Part shown: positions 40,819 to 48,505 of the stretch, in pieces
Layout of the letters: each line of letters starts with the position of its first letter
How positions within the stretch are numbered: the first letter of the stretch is position 1
Source of the DNA: DASZZX01 sp036260415
GTDB lineage: Bacteria > Actinomycetota > Nitriliruptoria > Nitriliruptorales > JAHWKO01
Length of the DNA: 48,505 nucleotides
Assembly (NCBI GenBank): GCA_036260415.1
Contig: DASZZX010000260.1
Location: 1-48,505, forward strand
Direction of reading: 5' to 3'
The notes under the pieces: model-generated
Database searches by the model: none
Told to the model about the DNA's origin: nothing
What the model saw: only the letters and a program-made list of their open reading frames with translations
Program-made: the position numbers and the translations under genes

Positions 40819-41760
40819 ATGGCGGACGGCTTCCTCCTCGTCACGAACGCGCGCGCGGGCGGCGCCGAGGACGATCGGGTGCAGGCCGCCCGCACGGCCC
40901 TGGCTGCCGACGGGCCGGTGGAGCTGCGACCGACCGAGGACGCCGCCGACCTGGACCGCGCGGTCGCCGACCTGGACGGGCGACGGCTGGTGGCGGCTGG
41001 CGGCGACGGGACGCTGCACGTGATCGTCAACCGCCTGCATGCCCAGCGTCGGCTGGGCGAGGTGCCGGTCGCGGTGATCCCGCTGGGCACCGGCAACGAC
41101 TTGGCCCGGGGCCTGGGCATCCCCCTCGACCCGGAGGCGGCCGCCCGGGTGGCCGCCGAAGGCGACCCCCGTCCCCTCGACGTCCTGGTGGACGACCGCG
41201 GCGAGCGGAGCATCAACGCGGTGCACGCCGGGCTGGGGGCGCGGGCCGCCGAGCGCTCGGCGTCCATGAAGTCCGGGCTGGGCCCGCTCGCCTACCCGCT
41301 CGGCGCGCTGATCGCAGCCGTGGGTGAGCGTGGCTGGGAGCTGCATGTGACGCTCGACGACGAGCCGCTGTGGTCGGGCGACGAGCGCGTGCTCATGGTG
41401 GGCGTCTGCAACGCGCCCTCGATCGGTGGCGGCACCCTGCTGTGCAAGGGCGCCGAACCCGATGACGGGCGGCTCGACGTGGTCGTGGTGGGTTCCGTGG
41501 GGCCCGCCGCCCGGGTGGCGTTCGGGGCGGCGCTGCGGCGCGGCGAGCACCTGGAACGCGACGACGTGGTCTCCGCGCGAGGCCGCCGGGTGACGGTCTC
41601 CGGGGAGCCGGTGCGCTACAACGCCGACGGCGAGCTGTCGGACCCGGTGGCGCAGCGCACCTACCGTGTCGAACCCCGCGCCTGGAAGGTGCTGGTCGCG
41701 CCCCGGGGGCCGCAGGGCAACGACCCGTGGGGAGCCGTCGGCGACCCGGGTGACCCCTGA
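40819..41760 (+). CDS. Diacylglycerol kinase-family lipid kinase
   Basis: The 313-residue protein has the DAGK catalytic fold: the opening FLLVTNARAGG, the ATP-site motif VAAGGDGTLHVIVN and the IPLGTGNDLARGLGI segment, then the beta-sandwich half (VGVCNAPSIGGGTLLCKGAEPDDGRLDVVVV) and YNADGELS. It matches YegS/DgkB-type soluble lipid kinases. The lipid substrate (diacylglycerol, sphingoid or undecaprenol-like) cannot be told from sequence. The ATG has GGCGGAGACGC upstream. Confidence 0.92.
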   Translation: MADGFLLVTNARAGGAEDDRVQAARTALAADGPVELRPTEDAADLDRAVADLDGRRLVAAGGDGTLHVIVNRLHAQRRLGEVPVAVIPLGTGNDLARGLGIPLDPEAAARVAAEGDPRPLDVLVDDRGERSINAVHAGLGARAAERSASMKSGLGPLAYPLGALIAAVGERGWELHVTLDDEPLWSGDERVLMVGVCNAPSIGGGTLLCKGAEPDDGRLDVVVVGSVGPAARVAFGAALRRGEHLERDDVVSARGRRVTVSGEPVRYNADGELSDPVAQRTYRVEPRAWKVLVAPRGPQGNDPWGAVGDPGDP

Positions 41761-41943
41761 GCCGATGCCCGGGGTCGGCAGCCACCCGACCGACCGGTCG
41801 GCGCCTGCTTGGTCCCTCCACACCGGGTCGTCGTGGGCTACGGTACGGCGGCCGCTCGGTCCGGGGCCCTCTCCGCCGCGGCACGTACCGTGACGTGAGG
41901 ACCCCCACACGGGCGCCCCCACCCGTCGGAAGGTCCGAGAGCC

Positions 41944-44073
41944 GTGGAGAGGCTGGTCAGGCGGTACCGCGCCTACCGGGTGCTGATCTCAGCGTTGGTC
42001 CTCATCGCCATGCCGGCGGTGCTCAGCCTGCCGTCCTTCCTCGACGAGGCCCCGATCCGCGTCGGCGAGCCGGCCCCCCGGACGGTCATCGCCCCCCGGC
42101 TGCAACGGGTGTCCGATGAGGAGGCCACCGAGCGGGCCCGTCGCCAGGCACGCGAGTCGGTCCCTCCCGTCCTCGAGGGCGATCCCGAGGCCAGGATCGC
42201 GGTGGTCGAGGACATCCGCCACGGGTTCGAGGCTGTCGAGGAGGTCCGCCGGCCGCCGCGGGGTCAGGCCGCGGACGCGTCACCTCCCCCGTCACCGTCG
42301 CCGGAGGAGCAGGTGGCGGCCCTGCGCAAGCGGCTGCGGATGCTCGATGACCACGGCCGGCGCATCCTGGTCACGGTGGACGCGTCCACGCTGGACCACA
42401 TCCGGGATGAGACCGTCGGCATCGCCCAGCAGCTGACCCGCCAGCAGATCCGCGAGGATGACCTCGAGGCGGTGCTCGACGAGCAGTTGCGGGTGGAGAT
42501 GGCCGTCCGCGCCATCCCCGCGGACATCGCCGATCGGGTGGTGGAGCCGCTGATCCGCGATGCCCTGCGACCCACCGTGCGCGTCGACCAAGCCGCCACC
42601 GAGATCAGCCGACGGCGGGCCGCCGAGAGGGTCAGCGAGGTGATGCGGTCGTTCCCGTCGGGCTCCGTCGTGGTCTCGGCCGGTGAGGTGGTGTCCCCGG
42701 TGGAGTTCGCCGCGCTGGAACAGGCCGGGCTGGAGGGGGCGGATCCGCGCTTCGAGATCCTGCGGGCGCTCGCGGTGGTGGGCGTGATCGCCCTGGTCGT
42801 GGCCGTGTATCTCCGCGTGTACCGACCCACGGTGTGGCGCTCCAACCGCCGCCTGCTGCTCCTGGCCAGCCTGGTCCTGGGATACACAGCGATCCTCGCG
42901 GGAGCAGGCCTGGTGCTCGACCGCAGCTCGGTGTGGCTGTACGCGGTGCCGTCCGGGGCGCTGGGCATGCTGGCGACCATCCTCCTGGGAGCCCCGGTCG
43001 GTGTGCTGCTCGCGGTACCGGTCGCGGCGCTCACCGCCTTCGTCGCGCAAGGCGCGGCCGGCACCAGTGCGTTCGCGGCGGCGGCGACGCTCGCCAGCGT
43101 GCCGCTGGTCACCCACCTCTCCGCCCGCGGGGACCTGCGGCGGGCAACCCTGATCGCCACAGCCGGCTACGTCCTGCTCGCCGCCACCTTCGTCGGGGTC
43201 TTCGACAGCGCCGGCGAGATCCCGCGCGGGTTGATCGCCGGGGTCACGCACGGGTTGGTGGCGGCGGTGATCGTGCTGGGCGGCCTGCCGTTCATCGAGT
43301 CGGCCTTCGGTCTGGTCACAGCGACCGGTCTGATCGACCTCGCGGACCGCAACCACCCGCTTCTCCGCGAGCTGGAGCAGAAGGCGCTCGGTTCCTACAA
43401 CCACTCCATCGTGGTCGCAACGCTCGTCGAGCGTGCCTGTCGTGCGATCGGTGCGGATCCGCTGCTCGCGTCGGTCATGGCTCTCTACCACGACATCGGC
43501 AAGGTGCGCCGCCCGTACTTCTTCGTCGAGAACCAGTTCGGGATGCCCAACCCGCACGATGGGCTCGAGCCCGAGGTGTCCGCGACGATCATCCACGCGC
43601 ACGTGACCGACGGGATGGAGATGGCACGCTCGTACCGGCTGCCTCCCGAGGTGGTGGAGGGGATCGCCACCCACCACGGGACGACGCTGGTCACCTACTT
43701 CTACCTGGAGGCGGTGCGGCGCGCCGTTCCGGGCGAGCAGGTGGACGAGCAGACGTTCCGGTACAGGGGCCACAAACCGCGGAGCAAGGAGACCGCGGTG
43801 CTCATGCTGGCGGACTGCTGCGAAGCAGCCAGTCGTGCGGCCGCCCAGCACGACCGCAACCTCTCCCAGGTCCAGTTGGAGGAGCTCGTGGACGGGCTGC
43901 TCGCCGACCGTGTGGACGACGGCCAGCTCGACGAGTCGCCGTTGACGTTCGCGGACCTGTCGTCGCTGCGCGCGTCGTTCATCGAGACGCTCGTGGGCGT
44001 CTACCACCCGCGCATTACCTACCCGGAACGTGAGACTGCGCGCGTGCAGGAGCAGCAGCAGGCGCCGGCGTAG
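41944..44073 (+). CDS. 7TM-HD family c-di-AMP phosphodiesterase (PgpH type)
   Basis: The 709-residue protein has one N-terminal helix (VLISALVLIAMPAVLSL), an extracytoplasmic 7TMR-HDED domain (about 40-265), a seven-helix membrane block (about 268-460) and a cytosolic HD domain. The metal-binding HD pair lies in ALYHDIGKVRRPYFFVENQ (about 514-532), with further ligands in IIHAHVTDG and IATHHGTTL. In Listeria this architecture hydrolyses cyclic-di-AMP, a regulator of K+ and turgor. It starts with GTG behind GGAAGG. TACGGT at 41839-41844 is a possible -10 element. The K+ channel, antiporters and MscS channel in this window fit a turgor/ion theme. Confidence 0.9.
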   Translation: MERLVRRYRAYRVLISALVLIAMPAVLSLPSFLDEAPIRVGEPAPRTVIAPRLQRVSDEEATERARRQARESVPPVLEGDPEARIAVVEDIRHGFEAVEEVRRPPRGQAADASPPPSPSPEEQVAALRKRLRMLDDHGRRILVTVDASTLDHIRDETVGIAQQLTRQQIREDDLEAVLDEQLRVEMAVRAIPADIADRVVEPLIRDALRPTVRVDQAATEISRRRAAERVSEVMRSFPSGSVVVSAGEVVSPVEFAALEQAGLEGADPRFEILRALAVVGVIALVVAVYLRVYRPTVWRSNRRLLLLASLVLGYTAILAGAGLVLDRSSVWLYAVPSGALGMLATILLGAPVGVLLAVPVAALTAFVAQGAAGTSAFAAAATLASVPLVTHLSARGDLRRATLIATAGYVLLAATFVGVFDSAGEIPRGLIAGVTHGLVAAVIVLGGLPFIESAFGLVTATGLIDLADRNHPLLRELEQKALGSYNHSIVVATLVERACRAIGADPLLASVMALYHDIGKVRRPYFFVENQFGMPNPHDGLEPEVSATIIHAHVTDGMEMARSYRLPPEVVEGIATHHGTTLVTYFYLEAVRRAVPGEQVDEQTFRYRGHKPRSKETAVLMLADCCEAASRAAAQHDRNLSQVQLEELVDGLLADRVDDGQLDESPLTFADLSSLRASFIETLVGVYHPRITYPERETARVQEQQQAPA

Positions 44074-44159
44074 TTGCCGCCGCGCGGCGTCACCTGGAGG
44101 GACACCGGCGGCTGCCGCCCGTCAGCCGGCGCCAGGGTCGCCGTCGGGGGATCGTCTGG

Positions 44160-44606
44160 TCAGCCCACCTGCGGAGGCTCGGACGCAGGAGCCCCTGGCA
44201 CGGCCGGTTCTTGCCCCGGTTCGAGTTCCAGCGCGAGGGAGTTGATGCAGTAGCGGAGTCCGGTTGGTGGCGGGCCGTCGCGGAACACGTGGCCGAGGTG
44301 GGACCCGCAGCGGCCGCACAGCACCTCGGTGCGCGTCATCCCATGGCTGCGATCGTCCTCGAAGCGGACCGCGTCGTCGCCCAGCGGCGCCCAGAAGCTC
44401 GGCCAGCCCGTGCCTGACTCGTACTTGGTCGGGGAGCCGAACAGCTGCTGCCCGCAGGCGGCACAGCGGTAGGTCCCCGGCGTCTTCACGCCGCAGTAGG
44501 CACCACTGAACGGAGGCTCGGTGCCCTTCTCCCGCAGCACGCGGTACTGCTCAGGGGTCAGACGTTCCCGCCACTCGCGCTCGCTCAGCTCCGCATGCTC
44601 GGCCAT
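44160..44606 (-). CDS. msrB: Peptide-methionine (R)-S-oxide reductase MsrB
   Basis: The 148-residue enzyme repairs methionine-R-sulfoxide. It has two zinc-binding pairs (C48/C51 and C97/C100), the substrate-site segment YESGTGWPSFW and the catalytic cysteine C120 in GLRYCINS. GAGGAGC precedes the ATG. Length and motifs are standard; the Pro/Ala-rich last 20 residues are extra. It converges on the PgpH gene across an 86-bp GC-rich spacer with several short palindromes. Confidence 0.96.
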   Translation of the reverse strand: MAEHAELSEREWRERLTPEQYRVLREKGTEPPFSGAYCGVKTPGTYRCAACGQQLFGSPTKYESGTGWPSFWAPLGDDAVRFEDDRSHGMTRTEVLCGRCGSHLGHVFRDGPPPTGLRYCINSLALELEPGQEPAVPGAPASEPPQVG

Positions 44607-44807
44607 GTCCCTGCTCCTCGTGTCCAGGGCGGCGGCGCCGCGCGAGTCTACGCGACGCCGCTCGCCCGACGCGGCCCCGACCCCGCAGGGACGGCACCAC
44701 CGCCGACCACGGACGCTCGTCCAGGCCCCCCATCAGGACGTCGTTAGCCTGGCGGGGATCCGCCCCCTGCGGGGGACGTCGCCCCGCGCCACGCGGGAGG
44801 AGCCCCG

Positions 44808-46049
44808 ATGACGACCGATGCCGAGCTGCTGTGGGGCCTCGGCACCCTGGCGGCCATCATGGCCGCGGCCCTGCTCGCCCACCTGCTGGCCCTCCGTGCC
44901 CTGTTCCGCTTCGGGTGGCGGACGCCTACCGCCCAGCGCCTGCAGGAACGCGCACGCTGGCCGGCCAGGACCGCGACGGTGGTGCTCGCCGCGGTCGTCG
45001 CGCTCCCGGCCGCCGGGCTCCCGCCCGCCCTCGCTGCCCCGGTCGGGCACGTCCTGCTCCTCATGCTGATCGCTGCGGCGGCGTGGCTCGCCGTGCAGGT
45101 CGTCCACGTGCTGGAGGACACGGCCCTCACCCGGGTCGACGTCGCCGCGCGCGACAACCTCCGTGCCAGGAGGAAGAAGACCCAGGTCTTGATCCTGCGC
45201 CGCGTGGCGGTGGTGACCATCCTGATCCTGGCCAGCGCGGCCGCACTGCTGACCTTCGAGCAGGCCAGGGCCGTTGGGGCGAGCGTGCTGGCGTCGGCGG
45301 GCATCGCCGGTCTGCTCGCCGGGGTCGCGGCGCGCTCCACACTGGGCAACATGGTGGCGGGCATCCAGATCGCCTTCTCGGAGCCGATCCGGCTGGACGA
45401 CGTCGTGGTCGTGGAGGGCGAGTGGGGACGCATCCAGGAGATCACGCTCACGTACGTGGTGGTGCGCCTGTGGGACAACCGCCGCCTGGTCCTGCCGACC
45501 ACCTACTTCGTCGAGCAGCCGTTCCAGAACTGGACCCGTGAGAACGCGCAGGTGCTAGGCACGGTCGTGCTGCACGTCGACCACCGCACCCCCGTGGAGG
45601 ACGTGCGCCAGGAGCTGTTGCGCGTCCTCGAGGCGTCCGACAAGTGGGATGGCCAGGCCTGGGTCCTGCAGGTCGTGGACACCACCGAGCACACCATGGT
45701 GCTGCGGGCGCTGATGTCGGCCGAGGACGCTCCCACCGCGTGGGACCTGCGCTGCGAGGTGCGCGAGCAGCTGATCGGCTTCCTGCAGCAGTCCCACCCG
45801 GAAGCGCTGCCGAGGATCAGGCTCCAGCTGCGCGACGGTCGCGGTCCGTCGGAACCCCAACCGTCGCCGCAGGCGGCGTCACGCCGGGCTACGTCGGACG
45901 GCCAGGACGCGTTCGGGTCCGGGGGGCCCCAGGACGCGTTCGTGCGCGCCGGGTCACAGGACACTGCCGCGTCCCGGGAACCCCAGGACGCGTTCGCGTC
46001 CCCCCGGTCCGGGGACCGGTTGGGGTCGGACGAGCCTCACAGCTCGTAG
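44808..46049 (+). CDS. MscS-family mechanosensitive channel with a C-terminal repeat tail
   Basis: The 413-residue protein has four hydrophobic segments before the pore helix (ASVLASAGIAGLLAGVAARSTLGNMVAGIQIAFSEP, about 160-196), then the MscS beta domain (LDDVVVVEGEWGRIQEITLTYVVVRLWDNRRLVLPTTYF) and the alpha/beta cage to about residue 345. The last 70 residues are a disordered tail containing four tandem 9-residue units built on QDAF. MscS channels release solutes on hypo-osmotic shock. GGGAGGAG precedes the ATG. The 3' end overlaps the convergent PEBP gene by 13 bp. Confidence 0.92.
   Translation: MTTDAELLWGLGTLAAIMAAALLAHLLALRALFRFGWRTPTAQRLQERARWPARTATVVLAAVVALPAAGLPPALAAPVGHVLLLMLIAAAAWLAVQVVHVLEDTALTRVDVAARDNLRARRKKTQVLILRRVAVVTILILASAAALLTFEQARAVGASVLASAGIAGLLAGVAARSTLGNMVAGIQIAFSEPIRLDDVVVVEGEWGRIQEITLTYVVVRLWDNRRLVLPTTYFVEQPFQNWTRENAQVLGTVVLHVDHRTPVEDVRQELLRVLEASDKWDGQAWVLQVVDTTEHTMVLRALMSAEDAPTAWDLRCEVREQLIGFLQQSHPEALPRIRLQLRDGRGPSEPQPSPQAASRRATSDGQDAFGSGGPQDAFVRAGSQDTAASREPQDAFASPRSGDRLGSDEPHSS
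45902..46009 (+). repeat. Four 27-bp tandem repeats encoding the MscS tail
   Basis: CCAGGACGCGTTCG recurs exactly at 45902, 45929 and 45983, with a degenerate unit at 45956, giving a strict 27-bp period. The encoded units are xQDAFxxxx (third unit QDTAA). The period keeps the frame, so unit number can vary without breaking the gene. Confidence 0.9.
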
Positions 46050-46501
46050 GTCCCGACCAGACGCGCCTGCTCCAGCACGCGGCCCTCGATGCGCTCCAGG
46101 AGCTCCAGTCGCGTCAAGCCCGCAGCCGCCCCGAGCTCAGCGTCCAGGGCGAAGAGGTGGAAGTAGTACCGGTGCGTCCCGTGCTCCTCCGGCGGTGCGG
46201 GACCGTTGTAGCCCCTGTTGCCGAAGTCGTTCTGGCCCTCGGTGTACTGGCCGCCCCCGCCCCTCGGGATCCCAGTGACGTCACCGGGGATGCCGTAGAC
46301 CACCCAGTGTGTGAAGCCGCGCACGAGCGGGGCGTCCGGGTCGTGACAGACCAGGGCGAACTCGCGCGTCCCCTCCGGCACCTCGCGCCACTCGAGCGGC
46401 GGGGAGACGTCCTCGCCGTCCCCCGCGTGCTCGGTGGGGATCTGGTCCCCGTCCTCGAACGCCGAGCTGGTCAGCTGCAGGTCGCCAAGGTTGAGCCCCA
46501 T
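46037..46501 (-). CDS. YbhB/YbcL-family PEBP protein
   Basis: The 154-residue protein is a bacterial Raf-kinase-inhibitor-like phosphatidylethanolamine-binding protein: LVCHDPDAPLVRGFTHWVVYGIP and NDFGNRGYNGPAPPEEHGTHRYYFHLFALD form the ligand pocket. Its cellular role in bacteria is not settled. GGAGGG precedes the ATG. The last 13 bp overlap the end of the MscS gene on the other strand. Confidence 0.94.
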   Translation of the reverse strand: MGLNLGDLQLTSSAFEDGDQIPTEHAGDGEDVSPPLEWREVPEGTREFALVCHDPDAPLVRGFTHWVVYGIPGDVTGIPRGGGGQYTEGQNDFGNRGYNGPAPPEEHGTHRYYFHLFALDAELGAAAGLTRLELLERIEGRVLEQARLVGTYEL

Positions 46502-46562
46502 CGCCTGCCCTCCGTTCGACGGTTCCAGGCACGAACGTAGCCGCCAGGCCTGTGTGGGTGGG

Positions 46563-47105
46563 TCAGTTCAAGCCGAGGCGGCGGCTGCACACCGGCCATG
46601 CCTCCCAGCCCTGACCGACCAGCACCCGCTCGGCGACCGCGATCTGCTGCTCGCGGCTCGCGCGGTGGGCGGCATCCGGCATGCCCGGGGGCTTGTACTC
46701 GTCCCAGGTGGCCGGAAGGAACTGCAGCCCGCCCTCGAACATCCCGACGCTGGATGACCAGTTACCGCTCGACTCGCACACGGCGAGACGATCCCACATC
46801 GAGCCCGTGGGCACCGCGCGCTTGGGCGCGACCGCCTGCCGCTGCAGTTTGATGGACTCCGCCACAGCGGGAGGGCGGGCAGGGGCGTCGGTCGGGAGCG
46901 CGGCCGCTCGGCCGCTCAGCTCGAACAGCCGGTGCACGTCGTGGCGGCCGGCCGCACGCACCAGCGCGTCCCGTTCGGCGGCGACGGCCGGTCGTCTCGA
47001 GGCGACGACCAGCGCGTTGCTCGCGAGCGTGGTGGTCATCAGCATCAGGACGGTGATCACGGACGCACCGGCGCGCCCGTTCCCGGGGCGAGGATCGGAT
47101 GGCAT
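46563..47105 (-). CDS. Rpf-like transglycosylase (secreted)
   Basis: The 180-residue protein has an N-terminal hydrophobic segment (about 14-36; ASVITVLMLMTTTLASNALVVA), a spacer and a C-terminal transglycosylase/resuscitation-promoting-factor domain (102-178): MWDRLAVCESSGNWSSSVG with catalytic E111, GGLQFLPATWDEY and ERVLVGQGWEAWPVCSRRLG. C110 and C173 can form the conserved disulfide. It would cleave peptidoglycan outside the cell. AGGAG precedes the ATG at 47105. In other actinobacteria rpf genes often have long regulatory leaders; this one has a structured leader too. Confidence 0.9.
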   Translation of the reverse strand: MPSDPRPGNGRAGASVITVLMLMTTTLASNALVVASRRPAVAAERDALVRAAGRHDVHRLFELSGRAAALPTDAPARPPAVAESIKLQRQAVAPKRAVPTGSMWDRLAVCESSGNWSSSVGMFEGGLQFLPATWDEYKPPGMPDAAHRASREQQIAVAERVLVGQGWEAWPVCSRRLGLN

Positions 47106-47436
47106 GGGGGGCTCCTGGAGCGAGCAGCGGCACGCTGCTGGTGAGGGGAACGACCCGTCAGGGCCGCGACGCGCCGCCACGGGGGGCTCGGGTCGCCCCG
47201 AAAGTGGGGGCGGGCTGGGCCTGCCGCAACTCGAGGGTCTGGCCTCCGGGGAGGCAGCGTGCGCCGCGCGCACGCACGGTCACCGCCGTTCGGACCGTCC
47301 CGGCGTCCGTTCGGCCCCGAACGCCGTCCTCGTCCGGACACACCCGACCGCAGTGCCACGGAGACGCGGGACAGGCGCGTGGCGGTGGTCAAGACCACGA
47401 CGCCGACCGCCGAGAACACCCTCGGAGGTGGCAGCG
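47106..47436. promoter_or_regulatory. 331-bp divergent spacer with structured rpf leader and a palindrome
   Basis: On the rpf side a 7-bp hairpin (AGCAGCG 47123-47129, CGCTGCT 47133-47139) sits six bases from the Shine-Dalgarno, and CGCCCC / GGGGCG (47194-47199, 47207-47212) forms a second stem. Toward the GTPase gene lies the inverted repeat CGTTCGGCCCCGAACG (47308-47323), a possible operator serving both genes. I looked for c-di-AMP (ydaO) riboswitch landmarks and could not place them. No coding region is convincing here. Confidence 0.4.
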
Positions 47437-48505
47437 GTGGACGACTTCTTGTCAGGTTTCGCCGGCGAGCGGCAGGCGCTGCTCGACCTGGTGCATCGGG
47501 CGGACACCGCGTGGACCACGTTCCGACGCCGACAGTTGCTGGATGTCGACACCACCCCCGGCGCCGACGGCGTGATCGCCGGAGAGCTGGCGGCCGTCCG
47601 CAGGGAGGTGACCGCTCGACATCTCTCGGTCGGCGTCTTCGGTCTGATCAAGCGCGGCAAGTCCACCATTCTGAACGCACTCGTCGGTCACGCGGTGAGC
47701 GCGACACACGCCACACCCGAGACGGCGGTCCCGGTCTTCGTGGACGCCGGCCACCGCCGCAGCGCAACGGTGCACTTCGCCGACGGCCGCAGCCTTGAGG
47801 TGGACCTGGAGGACCATCCCCGCTTCACCTCCCAGAAGTCGCAACCGGACGAGCGGCTCGGCGTGGCGTACGTGCACGCACGGGTGCCCTCCAACCTCCT
47901 CGCGGCCGGCGTGCGCATGATCGATACACCCGGTCTGGACGACGCCGACGTGGACGAGAGCTACACCGCGCGGACCCTTCAGCAGCTCGAGGCGGTCGAC
48001 GCGGGTGTGGTGGTGGTGATGTCGCCCCCCACTGTCGGGGCCACCGAGATCAGGTTCCTCCAGGAGCTGGCGCGCCGGAATGGCCGCGAGTTCGTGGTGG
48101 TCTGCAACATGGTCCCTCAGCACTTCCACGACCCGCTCGCGCGCCACCAGATCGTGGACTACATCGCCGACCGGCTGGGGGAAGCCGGCTTGCAGGTGCG
48201 GCTCCACGCGGTCTGCGCGGTGGAGGCGTGGGAGGCACGGCGCAACGGCGACGCGTACGGCTGGGAACGTTCCGGCGCAGGACAGCTGCTGCGCGACCTC
48301 GAGCAGGACCTGACCGTGCGCGCCGGACGGCGTGCCGTCGACGCCGCGTGCGACCGGCTGCAGGAAGCGCTGCGGCTGGCGGCCGCGGAGGTGCAGCTGC
48401 AGCGGTCGCTGCTGGCGTCCCCCGAGACGGTGGCGACCTACCGCGACGATGCGCAGGAGCGCATCGCCGCGTTCGGACGTGACACGCAGGCTGCGGTCGA
48501 CCACC
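47437..48505 (+). CDS. Dynamin-like GTPase (3' end outside window)
   Basis: The visible 356 residues belong to a large dynamin-type GTPase: P-loop GLIKRGKST (69-77), a switch-I threonine region (THATPETAVPV), G3 DTPGLDD (from 163) and a hydrophobic strand followed by VVCNMVP in the G4 position. Helical sequence follows (AACDRLQEALRLAAAEVQLQ), as expected for a stalk. Bacterial dynamins remodel or repair membranes. The GTG at 47437 has GGAGGTGG upstream; a GTG at 47428 is in the same frame. It is divergent from rpf. The frame is still open at the window edge. Confidence 0.87.
   Translation, partial: MDDFLSGFAGERQALLDLVHRADTAWTTFRRRQLLDVDTTPGADGVIAGELAAVRREVTARHLSVGVFGLIKRGKSTILNALVGHAVSATHATPETAVPVFVDAGHRRSATVHFADGRSLEVDLEDHPRFTSQKSQPDERLGVAYVHARVPSNLLAAGVRMIDTPGLDDADVDESYTARTLQQLEAVDAGVVVVMSPPTVGATEIRFLQELARRNGREFVVVCNMVPQHFHDPLARHQIVDYIADRLGEAGLQVRLHAVCAVEAWEARRNGDAYGWERSGAGQLLRDLEQDLTVRAGRRAVDAACDRLQEALRLAAAEVQLQRSLLASPETVATYRDDAQERIAAFGRDTQAAVDH

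Noticed and set aside
44074..44159. Terminator between the PgpH and msrB genes
   Set aside because: Several short GC palindromes occur, but none forms a clearly dominant hairpin and there is no T-tract; random GC-rich pairing is likely.
47106..47400. c-di-AMP (ydaO-type) riboswitch upstream of rpf
   Set aside because: The context is suggestive, but I could not locate the conserved core sequences by eye, so only a structured leader is reported.

Overview
The window is a very GC-rich, densely coded piece of chromosome with no rRNA, tRNA, CRISPR, prophage or insertion sequence that I could find. Pup with its activation and unfolding machinery (arc, dop), NucS in place of MutSL-type repair, coproheme decarboxylase HemQ, the DprE1/DprE2/UbiA arabinose-donor pathway and an Rpf-type hydrolase together point to Actinomycetota. 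The mixture and sequence character suggest a deep-branching class such as Nitriliruptoria rather than a mycolic-acid genus; that placement is inference.

Region 1 (about 1-10.4 kb) is the Pup-proteasome neighbourhood. It holds the 3' part of a membrane protein with a spermidine-synthase-like domain, a DUF1697 gene, pup, then on the opposite strand an intruding DUF222/HNH endonuclease gene with an SOS box, then dop, arc, trmI and a ttuA-like tRNA thiolase. The thiolase carries a fused N-terminal ThiS/MoaD/TtuB-like sulfur-carrier domain. The proteasome core genes (prcBA) and pafA are not at their usual place beside pup. trmI and the thiolase overlap by 4 nt, so m1A58 methylation and tRNA 2-thiolation are probably made as a unit.

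Region 2 (10.6-17.4 kb, plus strand) holds a secreted M15 peptidase, phosphoglycerate mutase, a secreted phosphodiester glycosidase with three CWB2 wall-binding repeats, hemQ and a small acyl-CoA synthetase. Region 3 (17.5-25.6 kb) holds a two-TM K+ channel with RCK domain, nucS, a primary-type sigma factor, ychF, a 62-residue Cys/His protein, an ABC1/UbiB kinase and a long-chain acyl-CoA synthetase. Region 4 (25.7-31.1 kb) holds an orphan membrane histidine kinase facing a lipoprotein-ubiA-dprE1-dprE2 operon for decaprenyl-phosphoryl-arabinose.

Region 5 (31.3-40.6 kb) contains two CPA2 cation/proton antiporters, each fused to Usp stress domains and each next to a response regulator. One regulator is receiver-only and overlaps its antiporter by 4 nt; the other has a LuxR-type HTH. 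Between them lie a GT-C-like membrane glycosyltransferase candidate and a membrane protein of unknown function. Region 6 (40.8-48.5 kb) holds a lipid kinase, a PgpH-type c-di-AMP phosphodiesterase, msrB, an MscS channel with a C-terminal 9-residue repeat, a PEBP protein, an Rpf-like transglycosylase and the start of a dynamin-like GTPase cut by the window edge.

The strongest leads are the TtuB-TtuA fusion coupled to trmI, the SOS-box HNH gene splitting dop from pup, the repeated translation-start regions of dop and the K+ channel, and the paired antiporter-Usp/response-regulator modules.
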